Origin: CAYINJ01 sp964364745
GTDB taxonomy: Bacteria > Patescibacteriota > Patescibacteriia > JACRDY01
Assembly: GCA_964364745.1 (NCBI GenBank)
Contig: CAYINJ010000021.1
Location: 1-10,086 of the forward strand
Direction: 5' to 3'
Length of the DNA stretch: 10,086 nucleotides
The translations under genes and the position numbers were made by a program. How positions within the stretch are numbered: the stretch's first letter is position 1; each line of letters opens with the position of its first letter. Shown here one piece after another: positions 1-6,192 of the stretch. The notes below the pieces were generated by a model. The model was not told the origin of the DNA. It searched no databases and was given only the letters and a program-made list of their open reading frames with translations.

Positions 1-240
1 TTGAGATACTCCTTCACCTACACTTAAAGAACTCTTTTTTGCTTCAATAACTGCAAGTTTTCTTCCATTAAACTCAAGAATAAAATCAGCAAAAAGAGGT
101 TTGTCTCTTCTTCCTCCAACTTGAATTCTGCCCAAGGTTATGGGATAGTTTCTCCTAATTCTAGTGTTTTCAACAACCCCCCATCCACTTTCCTTGAGTT
201 TCGGTTCAATTAGCTCTGCTCTTGTGTCATCTTCGCTCAT
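1..240 (-). CDS. hsdR: Type I restriction endonuclease R subunit, N-terminal fragment (runs off left edge)
   Basis: The reverse complement reads an open frame of 80 codons from ATG at 240 to the window edge, beginning MSEDDTRAELIEPKLKESGW. The opening (TR..LIEPKL...GW) followed by a strand pair with Asp52 (ADFILEF) and Glu66-Ala-Lys68 (VIEAKK) matches the PD-(D/E)XK nuclease domain at the N-terminus of type I R subunits (HSDR_N family). In that family the domain cuts DNA after ATP-driven translocation by the helicase part, which would lie outside the window. The start codon is 4 nt from the stop of the preceding frame, the spacing of a co-transcribed hsdS-hsdR pair. No Shine-Dalgarno is visible close to the ATG. 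The stretch has 92 G/C in 240 (38%), far below the rest of the window, which suggests transfer or a different source. A stand-alone PD-(D/E)XK protein is possible but less likely. Confidence 0.85.
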   Translation of the reverse strand, partial: MSEDDTRAELIEPKLKESGWGVVENTRIRRNYPITLGRIQVGGRRDKPLFADFILEFNGRKLAVIEAKKSSLSVGEGVSQ

Positions 241-244
241 GTTA

Positions 245-300
245 TTATGCAACCAGCTCTCCATTAAAAGCCTTTTGTAGAATGGCTTTCTTTAGTTCCT
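245..300 (-). pseudogene. HsdS C-terminal tail fused in frame to the foldase
   Basis: The last residues of the foldase frame (LKKAILQKAFNGELVA, from about residue 330 to the stop) have the form of the extreme C-terminus of type I specificity subunits, which commonly end in LKKxILQKAFxGxLV. No parvulin-family protein I know ends this way. The DNA composition agrees: 22 G/C of 60 in 241-300, against 34 of 60 in 301-360. The fragment lies 4 nt from the hsdR start, where the end of hsdS belongs. I infer that the true upstream part of hsdS is missing and has been replaced by the foldase. The junction is near 293-307, where both parents could encode a LEELKK-like helix. Confidence 0.7.
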
Positions 301-1282
301 CCAAATAAGCGGGTAGGTTCGGGCCGGCAGTCAAGATATGGCTGGCCTGGATTTCAGTGGCGTCGCCGCTGCCCCGCTGGCCGACGAGTTTAATGATATG
401 GAAACCGTACGGTGTCTCCACTAAGCCACTCATGGCTCCGGGTGACAGCGCGAAGGCGGCCTCTTCAAATTCTTTGACCATGACACCGCGCTTGAACCAG
501 CCCAAGTCCCCGCCATTGACCCCACTAGCGGTGTCAGCACTGAATTGTTTAGCCAGCGCGGCAAAGTCCGCTCCCTCGGCTTGAGCTTGAGTTAAGACGT
601 CAGTCGCTTTGCTCTTGGTCTGTTCGCGCTGGGCCGGGTCTTGCTGCAACGCAGTCGCAACTTGATCATAGAGGAGGTTGCTAGCAATCACTCGCTGTTT
701 GAACTCATCAATCGTCATGTTGTAAAACTGCTTGACCGCCGTGGTGGCCGCGGCTTCATCAGCAAAACCCGGTAACACTTCTTCGGTCCACACTTTGGTC
801 ATGGCGTCATCGGTCACGCTGACGTTATATTGTTTGGCCAGCTGTTCGACCAGCGTCCGATCGATCAATTGCTCTAAAACATCACGCTTGAGCTGGATAG
901 CGGATGGCAGTTGATCGGCCGTGGCCTGGCCACCAGCCACCAGCTGCTGGTAATAATACTGGAGTGTTTCGTAATCAGTTACAAAATCCCGAGCCGAGAT
1001 GCGCTGGCCATTGACTGCGGCCACCCCGCGGATTTGGGCCACCGCGCCTGACCATCCCGGCAAGGGGCTGCTCGTCACCGCCGTCGCTGACCGACCAAAG
1101 ATGGCCCACAGGCCAGCCCCAATCAACACGACCGCCGCCAAGATGACGGCCAGGATAATAATGATCCGCCGGGGGTTAAACGCACTACCATCATCAGTCG
1201 AGTCGCCTGCTAGTGAATTGCCCGGTTGGCCCGGAACATTCGTCAAGGGGGGCGGTGGGGGTGAGATCATAGGGTCTAACAT
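245..1282 (-). CDS. Membrane-anchored parvulin-type peptidyl-prolyl isomerase/foldase with chimeric C-terminus
   Basis: The 345-residue frame has a Pro-rich cytoplasmic N-terminus, one membrane anchor at about 39-62 (after RR, with no lipobox Cys) and then an outside domain. Residues 87-210 resemble the SurA/PrsA N-terminal helical region (VNGQRISARDFVTDYE). Residues 222-300 are a PpiC rotamase core with the signature GGDLGWF at 258-263, EFEEAAFAL and YGFHIIKL. Such proteins help exported proteins fold outside the membrane. The usual first strand of the parvulin fold (xxASHIL) is absent before the core and a look-alike (IQASHIL, 311-317) follows it. The final 15 or so residues look like an HsdS tail, so the native C-terminus is probably lost. 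It lies 39 nt after the ftsB-like gene and is last in the run. ATG at 1282 is taken as start; Met5 (1270) is an alternative. Neither has a clear Shine-Dalgarno. Confidence 0.85.
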   Translation of the reverse strand: MLDPMISPPPPPLTNVPGQPGNSLAGDSTDDGSAFNPRRIIIILAVILAAVVLIGAGLWAIFGRSATAVTSSPLPGWSGAVAQIRGVAAVNGQRISARDFVTDYETLQYYYQQLVAGGQATADQLPSAIQLKRDVLEQLIDRTLVEQLAKQYNVSVTDDAMTKVWTEEVLPGFADEAAATTAVKQFYNMTIDEFKQRVIASNLLYDQVATALQQDPAQREQTKSKATDVLTQAQAEGADFAALAKQFSADTASGVNGGDLGWFKRGVMVKEFEEAAFALSPGAMSGLVETPYGFHIIKLVGQRGSGDATEIQASHILTAGPNLPAYLEELKKAILQKAFNGELVA

Positions 1283-1321
1283 AGTCGGGTGAAGAGATTA
1301 AATAGACAAAGTGAAATAACA

Positions 1322-1744
1322 TCAGGTCGTCGGCAGGTGGTTTGGGTCAGTGGTCGACATCGGTTGTAATTTGTTCGGAGCGAAGAAATACCACCACCAT
1401 TTCTGCCAATTGGCGGCCGTCACCATTGTCGTCCGGGCCGACGAATTACCATCCTCGGGCCGCTGAATCACAATCACTTGCTCCCCCGGTTTTTGGAGGC
1501 CCAAGTTAGTCCGGGCCTCTTCTTCGGTAAATTTCTGCGTATCTAAATAACTAATGACGCCGGTCAGATCCTGGTTCTTTTGCTCGACCGAACTAATATC
1601 GGCCTGCAGCGCGTCAATCTGTCGCTGTAATGAGGCCTGACGAGCGTACTCTCGTCCGACCGACACCCCGACAAAGATGATAAACACCAGCAGACCAATG
1701 GTCAGCCAGCGTGATGATAACAGCGTTATCCAGGAACGTGGCAT
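1322..1744 (-). CDS. FtsB/DivIC-like septum formation protein
   Basis: This is a 140-residue bitopic protein: a short cytoplasmic N-terminus, a membrane helix at about 12-31 (WLTIGLLVFIIFVGVSVG), then a coiled coil at about 35-62 (ASLQRQIDALQADISSVEQK). The family's post-coil motif follows near 66-90 (FTEEEARTNLGLQKPGEQ; compare EExAREkLglvkPGE). In the family this protein links FtsL/FtsQ-type partners and activates the FtsW/FtsI septal synthase. The C-terminal WQKWWWYFFAP stretch recalls many CPR homologues, from memory. I prefer ATG at 1744. The frame is open to a TTG at 1753, but an extended -10 box ends at 1757, so a transcript starting near 1750 would exclude the TTG. The ATG is 18 nt after the PH-gene stop. 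Whether to call it ftsB or divIC cannot be settled from sequence. Confidence 0.85.
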   Translation of the reverse strand: MPRSWITLLSSRWLTIGLLVFIIFVGVSVGREYARQASLQRQIDALQADISSVEQKNQDLTGVISYLDTQKFTEEEARTNLGLQKPGEQVIVIQRPEDGNSSARTTMVTAANWQKWWWYFFAPNKLQPMSTTDPNHLPTT

Positions 1745-1756
1745 ATACCCCAAAGC

Positions 1757-1785
1757 ATTATATCACGCCGCCGGCGGGCCGTCAC
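1757..1785 (-). promoter_or_regulatory. Putative internal promoter for the ftsB-like gene and foldase
   Basis: On the minus strand an extended -10 (TGATATAAT, hexamer at 1757-1762) is preceded after 17 nt by GTGACG (1780-1785; 4 of 6 match to TTGACA). The TGA stop of the PH gene is the TGn element itself. Transcription would begin near 1750, about 6 nt before the chosen ATG at 1744, giving a nearly leaderless mRNA. The -10 is a perfect match in a GC-rich setting. No other support exists. Confidence 0.5.
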
Positions 1786-2473
1786 CTGACTGCTCTCGAC
1801 GCTGTTTTGCCCGCTGAATTCGATATTGCCAATACCCCGGATCGACTTTCCCCACTAGGCGACTAAACTGCGCCGGCCCCAGCTGCTGGCGCATCCGCTC
1901 AAGCAAGCGGAGTAAATCGTTCGCGGAAGCCACCGTCACTGCGGTCCAGTCGGCTGTTTCGTCAGCCCCGGCCGGTTCAGTGGCGGTCATCGCCGTCAAA
2001 ATTTTTTGAGCAATGATTTGGGGGTGCTTGAGCTGACCACTGACGATCCGCGTCTGGCCCGGTAAAATCAGATACTCAACCGTCCCATAGTGCCACAGCG
2101 TGCCGGCCAGACCCCGTTGAGAAAAGTGGACATCACTAATCCGATCCAACGGCGCTTCGGACACCACTCGATCCCAGATCCCCCGCTGATCGATATCAAT
2201 CACGCGCTGATTGGTCACCACCAGCCGGGTCTTGGCCCACCGAATCCACCAGCGAGTCGGCCACCAGAGGCCGACGCCAAACAAGGCGCCGAGCAACAAC
2301 CACCCCCAGGGCCGCCAACTAACCAACGCCACCAACCAGAAAAATGGGAGGAGGAAGACGATGATTGTCCCAATCAGGGGCCAGCAGCGCGCCGGGAGAT
2401 ACTGACGAGCAGTCGCCAAGACCAGCTCTTGGGGCTGAAGTCGCACGGCTGGTGGCAGAATGGCGGTCGGCAT
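1763..2473 (-). CDS. PH-domain (bPH2-like) membrane protein
   Basis: The 236-residue protein has two adjacent membrane helices at about 31-51 and 55-72, followed by a basic Trp-rich turn (WWIRWAK) and a bacterial PH-like domain at about 80-160. The pattern TRLVVTNQRVIDIDQRG, then PLDRISDV, then WHYGTVEYLIL is typical of the bPH2/YdbS-like family. The exact role of these small envelope proteins is not settled. The C-terminal 60 residues are charged and helical (LLRLLERMRQQLG). ATG at 2473 is 5 nt after the ATPase stop, so the two are almost certainly co-transcribed; no Shine-Dalgarno is visible, which suits translational coupling. Its neighbours (cation pump, FtsB-like, foldase) suggest an envelope role, but this is inference only. 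Confidence 0.8.
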   Translation of the reverse strand: MPTAILPPAVRLQPQELVLATARQYLPARCWPLIGTIIVFLLPFFWLVALVSWRPWGWLLLGALFGVGLWWPTRWWIRWAKTRLVVTNQRVIDIDQRGIWDRVVSEAPLDRISDVHFSQRGLAGTLWHYGTVEYLILPGQTRIVSGQLKHPQIIAQKILTAMTATEPAGADETADWTAVTVASANDLLRLLERMRQQLGPAQFSRLVGKVDPGYWQYRIQRAKQRREQSGDGPPAA

Positions 2474-2478
2474 ATTAA

Positions 2479-5157
2479 TTAAGCGAGGACTGACTGGCGC
2501 TGGAGTCGAGTGCGAAAAACCAGTTTCATCGATTCAATGACTAAAACGTTACCGATCGCCACGGCCGCGATCATTCCCCAAGCCGACAGGTCTAGCGGCA
2601 CAGTGTGGAGCAGGGATTGGAACAGCGGCACGTAGACGGCGGCGAACACCAACAAGACCCCGACGGCGACGGCTCCATTGACCTGCCAATTAGTAAACGG
2701 ATTATATTCAAACAGCGACCGTCGAAACGACCGACAAGAAAATATTATCGCTAACGAAGACAGGGCCAGCGCCGCAAACATGGTGGTTTGAATCGTGGGT
2801 AACGGCAGATTAGTGTGGAGTAAATAGTTAAAGAGAGCCAAGAGACCGAAGTCAGTGACGACTGTGACCGTGCCCATCAGCCAGAGGTGAGCCGAAGTCA
2901 GTAGTGGTGTCTGACGGCCAGTCGGCGGTTCGGTCATGACGGCTGATTCTTCCGGGTCGGCCGCTAACGCCAAGCTCGGCAGGGCGTCTTGAACGATATT
3001 AACCCAGAGAATTTGCACGGCTAAGACCGGCAGGGGTAAGCTCGCCAGCATCGCGCCACCAACTAAAATTAATTCCGAACCACTTTTAGATAATAAGTAG
3101 ACCAACACTTTTCGGATATTATCAAAAATTACCCGACCACCATGAATTGCCTCTACGATGGTCTCAAAGCTGTCGTCGAGCAAGACGATGTCGGCTGTTT
3201 CTTTGGCCACATCGGTGCCACTGCCTAAGGCGATGCCGATATCGGCCATTTTCAAGGCCGGGGCGTCATTGACGCCATCGCCAGTCATGGCCACCACTTC
3301 GCCATTGCGGCGCAAGGCCTCGACAATTCTGACTTTGTGGCGCGGCTCAACTCGAGCATAGACGGCGGTTTTTTTGACCGCCTTGGCCAGCGTCGCATCG
3401 CTCATTTCATCTAAATCCGCCCCGGTCAGCAATGTTTTACTACTGCCATCTAACCCACTTTCATCGGCAATTTTTTGAGCGGTCAGAGGATGATCGCCGG
3501 TAATCATGACTGGCCGAATGCCGGCCCGACGACAGCGGGCGATAGTGGCCGCGATACCAGACCGCAGCGGGTCAGTCATGCCGACAATGGCCACAAAGAC
3601 TAAACCATCAACCTGCTGAACCAGCGGTACCGCTGGATCAACTGGTTTGGCCCGATAAGCCATCGCAATCAGCCGAAAACCCTTTTTGCTTTCGCCATTT
3701 ATCATCTGTTCAAATTTTTTGCGCCGCTCGGCGGTCAGCCCGCGCTGTTTTTCCCCGTCTTGGTAATGAGTCGCCTTGGCCAGCAATAATTCCGGCGCGC
3801 CTTTGACGATCAACGTCCGGTCGGCGGTGATCAATCCCCGATGAACCGTCGCCATGTATCGACTCTCCGAAGTAAAAGAGAGCTCCTGGAGTCGGGGCGT
3901 CGCGTCCGCTAAGCTGCTCGATTCTAACCCCACCGCTTTGGCGGCCAAGAGGAGGGCCTGGTCAACCGGGTCGCCAATCAAACGCAATTCTTTGAGCGGA
4001 TCATCACTGGTGGTAATGGCCGCGTCATTACAAAGCGCGCCAATCCGCAGGGCCAAGATGGCGTCGGCCGCGGCCGCCGGGCTTTGATCATCAGCAAAAC
4101 CGACCCGACTGTTGGCGGTCAGCAAGGCCGTGACCCGCAGTGAGCCAACCGTCAAGGTACCGGTCTTATCGGTACAAATGACCGTGGTGCTGCCTAATGT
4201 TTCGGCGGCCACCAGTCGCCGGACTAGCGCCTGATGCTTTAAAATTTTACGCATGCCTAAAACCAGAATAATGGTCAGCGCCACCACCAGGCCTTCCGGG
4301 ATGGCCGCCACGGCCACCGCCACACTGATGATCAACATTTCTTCGATGGAGTGTCCGGCGCTGACCCCGACCAAGAAGAGCCCGACCGCGATCAGACCAA
4401 TGATCAGGCCTAATAGTCGCGCCAAGGCCGCGATTTTATTTTGGAGCGGCGTTTGTTCTTCTGGCGTGGCTTCGACTAAGCTCGCGATCTGCCCCATGGC
4501 AGTGTGTATCCCCGTGGCACAGACCACGCCGATCCCCCGCCCTTGCGCAACGGTTGTGCCGGCATAAATCATATTTTCCCGCTCGGCTAAAGCCGCGCCT
4601 TTCGGTTGGACCCGAGTGGTTTTGGTTGAGGCCGATGATTCACCAGTCAAGGTTGCTTCCACTACCGACAAATCCATGGCTTCGATCAGCCGACAATCCG
4701 CTGGCACCAACATGCCGGCTTCGACAAAGATGATGTCGCCGAGCACAAGTTCGGTGGTCAGAATTTGGGTTTGGCTGTTCGCCCGCTTGACTCGAGCATA
4801 GCGCTGTACATATTGCTGTAGCTGCTCCAGCGCTCGATTGGTTTTATATTCTTGAAAAAATCCGATGACGGCGTTGAGCAACACAATCGCGATGATGGTG
4901 GCCATGTCAACGGCGTGGCCCAGCCACCCCGACACCGCGGCCGCCACCAATAAAATATAGACCAACGGACTGTTGATCTGATCAAAAAATAACTGCCCCC
5001 GTGAGGTCGCTGATCGACGGGGCAAGGCGTTTCGCCCAAACACCTGTTGGCGACTGCGAACTTGGGCGACCGACAGGCCGGCGACGGTCGTTTCCAGCGT
5101 CTGGTAGACCGCCGCCAGGGTCAGGTTGTGCCAGGGGGTATCGGCAGAAATATGCAT
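2479..5157 (-). CDS. Cation-transporting P-type ATPase (P2 type, Ca2+/Mn2+-like)
   Basis: With ATG at 5157 the protein is 892 aa, normal for P2 ATPases. The start is chosen because the N-terminal cation-ATPase domain opens right after it (WHNLTLAAVYQTLETT..GLS). The frame is open to 5274, but that extension is not family-like and would cross the promoter. Visible in order: actuator loop TGES (171-174), M4 PEGL (Glu288), phosphorylated Asp330 in DKTGTLT, nucleotide-binding KGAPE (452-456), TGDHPLT (553-559), TGDGVNDAP (625-633), and M5-M10 to the end. By comparison with SERCA, the M4 Glu, M5 Glu695, M6 Asn720 and Asp724 are kept, while the M5 Asn position is Ser692 and the M6 Thr position is Gln723. 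It should pump a cation out of the cytoplasm, Ca2+ or Mn2+ being most likely; the exact ion is inferred. It is first in a run of four genes. Confidence 0.93.
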   Translation of the reverse strand: MHISADTPWHNLTLAAVYQTLETTVAGLSVAQVRSRQQVFGRNALPRRSATSRGQLFFDQINSPLVYILLVAAAVSGWLGHAVDMATIIAIVLLNAVIGFFQEYKTNRALEQLQQYVQRYARVKRANSQTQILTTELVLGDIIFVEAGMLVPADCRLIEAMDLSVVEATLTGESSASTKTTRVQPKGAALAERENMIYAGTTVAQGRGIGVVCATGIHTAMGQIASLVEATPEEQTPLQNKIAALARLLGLIIGLIAVGLFLVGVSAGHSIEEMLIISVAVAVAAIPEGLVVALTIILVLGMRKILKHQALVRRLVAAETLGSTTVICTDKTGTLTVGSLRVTALLTANSRVGFADDQSPAAAADAILALRIGALCNDAAITTSDDPLKELRLIGDPVDQALLLAAKAVGLESSSLADATPRLQELSFTSESRYMATVHRGLITADRTLIVKGAPELLLAKATHYQDGEKQRGLTAERRKKFEQMINGESKKGFRLIAMAYRAKPVDPAVPLVQQVDGLVFVAIVGMTDPLRSGIAATIARCRRAGIRPVMITGDHPLTAQKIADESGLDGSSKTLLTGADLDEMSDATLAKAVKKTAVYARVEPRHKVRIVEALRRNGEVVAMTGDGVNDAPALKMADIGIALGSGTDVAKETADIVLLDDSFETIVEAIHGGRVIFDNIRKVLVYLLSKSGSELILVGGAMLASLPLPVLAVQILWVNIVQDALPSLALAADPEESAVMTEPPTGRQTPLLTSAHLWLMGTVTVVTDFGLLALFNYLLHTNLPLPTIQTTMFAALALSSLAIIFSCRSFRRSLFEYNPFTNWQVNGAVAVGVLLVFAAVYVPLFQSLLHTVPLDLSAWGMIAAVAIGNVLVIESMKLVFRTRLQRQSVLA

Positions 5158-5163
5158 GGCTTT

Positions 5164-5192
5164 ATTATACCACACCGGGTTTGAGTTTTGGC
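5164..5192 (-). promoter_or_regulatory. Putative extended -10 promoter of the ATPase operon (leaderless)
   Basis: On the minus strand TGGTATAAT carries a perfect -10 (5164-5169) with a TGn extension. The -35 position at 17-nt spacing is GCCAAA (5187-5192), a poor match, as is usual for extended -10 promoters. The hexamer ends 6 nt before the ATG at 5157, so transcription should start at or next to the A of the start codon. There is no room for a ribosome binding site. Confidence 0.6.
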
Positions 5193-5203
5193 TCACTTTG
5201 GCT
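5187..5203. repeat. Direct repeat TTTGGCT x2, 10-bp period
   Basis: TTTGGCT occurs at 5187-5193 and again at 5197-5203, one helical turn apart, on the plus strand (AGCCAAA on the minus strand). The first copy covers the expected -35 of the ATPase promoter. Tandem sites of this type at a weak -35 can bind an activator. This could be chance. Confidence 0.35.
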
Positions 5204-5241
5204 GATATCGACCAGTGACGGACATTTGAAAATAGCCCAGC

Positions 5242-5270
5242 TTGACAAAAATCATTTTTACCTATTAAAT
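5242..5270 (+). promoter_or_regulatory. Putative promoter of the two unknown plus-strand genes
   Basis: A perfect -35 TTGACA (5242-5247) is followed after 17 nt by TTAAAT (5265-5270; 4 of 6 match). Transcription would start near 5277, immediately before the palindrome at 5280-5297, leaving a leader of about 105 nt before ATG 5382. A second TTGACA at 5311-5316 lacks a good -10 at 16-18 nt. Confidence 0.5.
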
Positions 5271-5279
5271 ACAATAACT

Positions 5280-5297
5280 ATTGCCTTTAAAGGCAAT
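5280..5297. promoter_or_regulatory. 18-bp perfect palindrome, operator candidate
   Basis: ATTGCCTTTAAAGGCAAT equals its own reverse complement over all 18 bases. It sits just downstream of the predicted start of transcription from the plus-strand promoter and about 120 bp from the divergent ATPase start. The form suits a homodimeric repressor. As RNA it could fold only with a tight TTAA turn and it has no following U-run, so it is not a terminator. Confidence 0.5.
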
Positions 5298-5381
5298 GGA
5301 TACCAATTCTTTGACAATTAATTAATGGTTCATAACCGATTCCAAACACCCCTACCCCGCTAATGAAAAGGAGCCCCACCG

Positions 5382-6167
5382 ATGGATGAACTCGCCTTAG
5401 TCGTGCTAGAACAGCAGGATGTCGCTCTGGCGACCAGTGTTCGACGCGCCTTGGCGGCGGATGCGCCGCAGCAGTTGGGCGCGTTACTTCGCTCGACCGC
5501 CCTGGCCGAGGCCTTGACCGTTTTTGAGCCGCCGGAAGTGCGGACGCTGGTGTTGTTGTCTGACGATGTCTTCACCACCCCGCCGACCTTGGGCAGTAAC
5601 CATGCCCAGCGCTGGCAGTCCATCAGCCGCGAAGCGGCCTTGACCGAAATCCAACTCTGGTTCCTGAAGCAAGGCATCGAGTTGGTCACCGCCACGGAAA
5701 TTGAGGCGGCGTGGCAGCGGGCCGAAAAGCGCCCAGCACATTTGGCCTACGATGCGGCCGCCGGCAGTTGGGAAAAGCGGCGGCCGTGCGTCATTGACGC
5801 GACTCTGGCCGTGACCGTGACGGCGATTCTGCAAGCGCCGCAGAGTTATCGCTGGAAGTTCGACTGCCTGCGTGAGCTGGGAGCCGAAGTGGTGGCTTGC
5901 GCCATTGACTTGAGCACCACCGCAAATCTTCTCGCTTCAGTCGAGCGGATTTGTTTGCACCGCGCCAACGTCGGCCAGGGCGAAGGGAATGATTTCCTGG
6001 GAAACGTCAAACAAGAATTGCGTTTCCGCGACGGCCTGCCTGAAGCGGCCAGCTGTGTTCACCTCGAAGCGCTGGCGGCCCGAGCGGTGGCGGAAGGTGA
6101 CCTGGCGGCTGACGCCGCGACCGTGTTGGCTGAAGTCCGCGAAACGGACTTCGATGAAGTATTCTGA
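5382..6167 (+). CDS. Unrecognised 261-aa protein, first gene of a two-gene operon
   Basis: I do not recognise this protein. The start is well supported: AAGGAG at 5368-5373, 8 nt before ATG. There is no signal peptide or membrane helix, so it is probably cytoplasmic. The sequence alternates hydrophobic strands with helices: ELALVVLEQ (3-11), RTLVLLSDDVF (54-64), GIELVTATEIE (98-108), RRPCVIDATLAVTVTAIL (133-150), and GAEVVACAIDLS (167-178). An alpha/beta fold is likely. The N-terminal 65 residues faintly recall a receiver-like layout, but the usual Asp/Thr/Lys set cannot be assigned. Residues 201-220 are rich in charged and Gly residues and the C-terminus is acidic (ETDFDEVF). It has four Cys with no metal-binding spacing. 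The second gene begins 25 nt after its TGA stop. It is GC-rich like the core genes, so there is no sign of recent transfer. Confidence 0.8.
   Translation: MDELALVVLEQQDVALATSVRRALAADAPQQLGALLRSTALAEALTVFEPPEVRTLVLLSDDVFTTPPTLGSNHAQRWQSISREAALTEIQLWFLKQGIELVTATEIEAAWQRAEKRPAHLAYDAAAGSWEKRRPCVIDATLAVTVTAILQAPQSYRWKFDCLRELGAEVVACAIDLSTTANLLASVERICLHRANVGQGEGNDFLGNVKQELRFRDGLPEAASCVHLEALAARAVAEGDLAADAATVLAEVRETDFDEVF
6132..6152 (+). other. Hairpin at the 3' end of the first unknown gene
   Basis: GAAGTCCG (6132-6139) and CGGACTTC (6145-6152) form a perfect 8-bp stem around a CGAAA loop, extendable by one T-G wobble. It lies 15 nt before the TGA stop region and 40 nt before the next start codon. 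No U-run follows, so it is not an intrinsic terminator. It could stabilise or process the mRNA between the two genes, or be chance. Confidence 0.35.
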
Positions 6168-6192
6168 ATTAACCCATACCTCGGAGGACGCG

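Noticed and set aside
1297..1325. Promoter for the foldase gene (TTTAAT on the minus strand)
   Set aside because: The -35 matches only 3 of 6 and there is no TGn extension; too weak to list.
1745..1753. TTG start for the FtsB-like gene at 1753
   Set aside because: Only 3 nt after a perfect -10 box; ATG 1744 is preferred and fits the family start.
2090..2482. 130-codon plus-strand open frame opposite the PH gene
   Set aside because: Pro/Gln-rich low-complexity product, antisense to a well-supported gene; a GC-driven shadow.
5158..5274. N-terminal extension of the ATPase frame to 5274
   Set aside because: The 39 extra residues are unlike the family and cover the TGGTATAAT promoter; ATG 5157 fits the domain start.
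5311..5340. Second promoter with TTGACA at 5311
   Set aside because: No hexamer better than 3 of 6 at 16-18 nt; CATAAC is only 14 nt away.
5484..5834. Minus-strand open frames inside the two unknown plus-strand genes
   Set aside because: No ribosome site or family pattern; the plus frame has strong start signals and spans the whole stretch.
5989..6192. Longer start of the 722-aa frame at 5989
   Set aside because: It overlaps the first gene by 179 nt, its residues are basic and unlike the rest, and a clear GGAGGA precedes ATG 6193.
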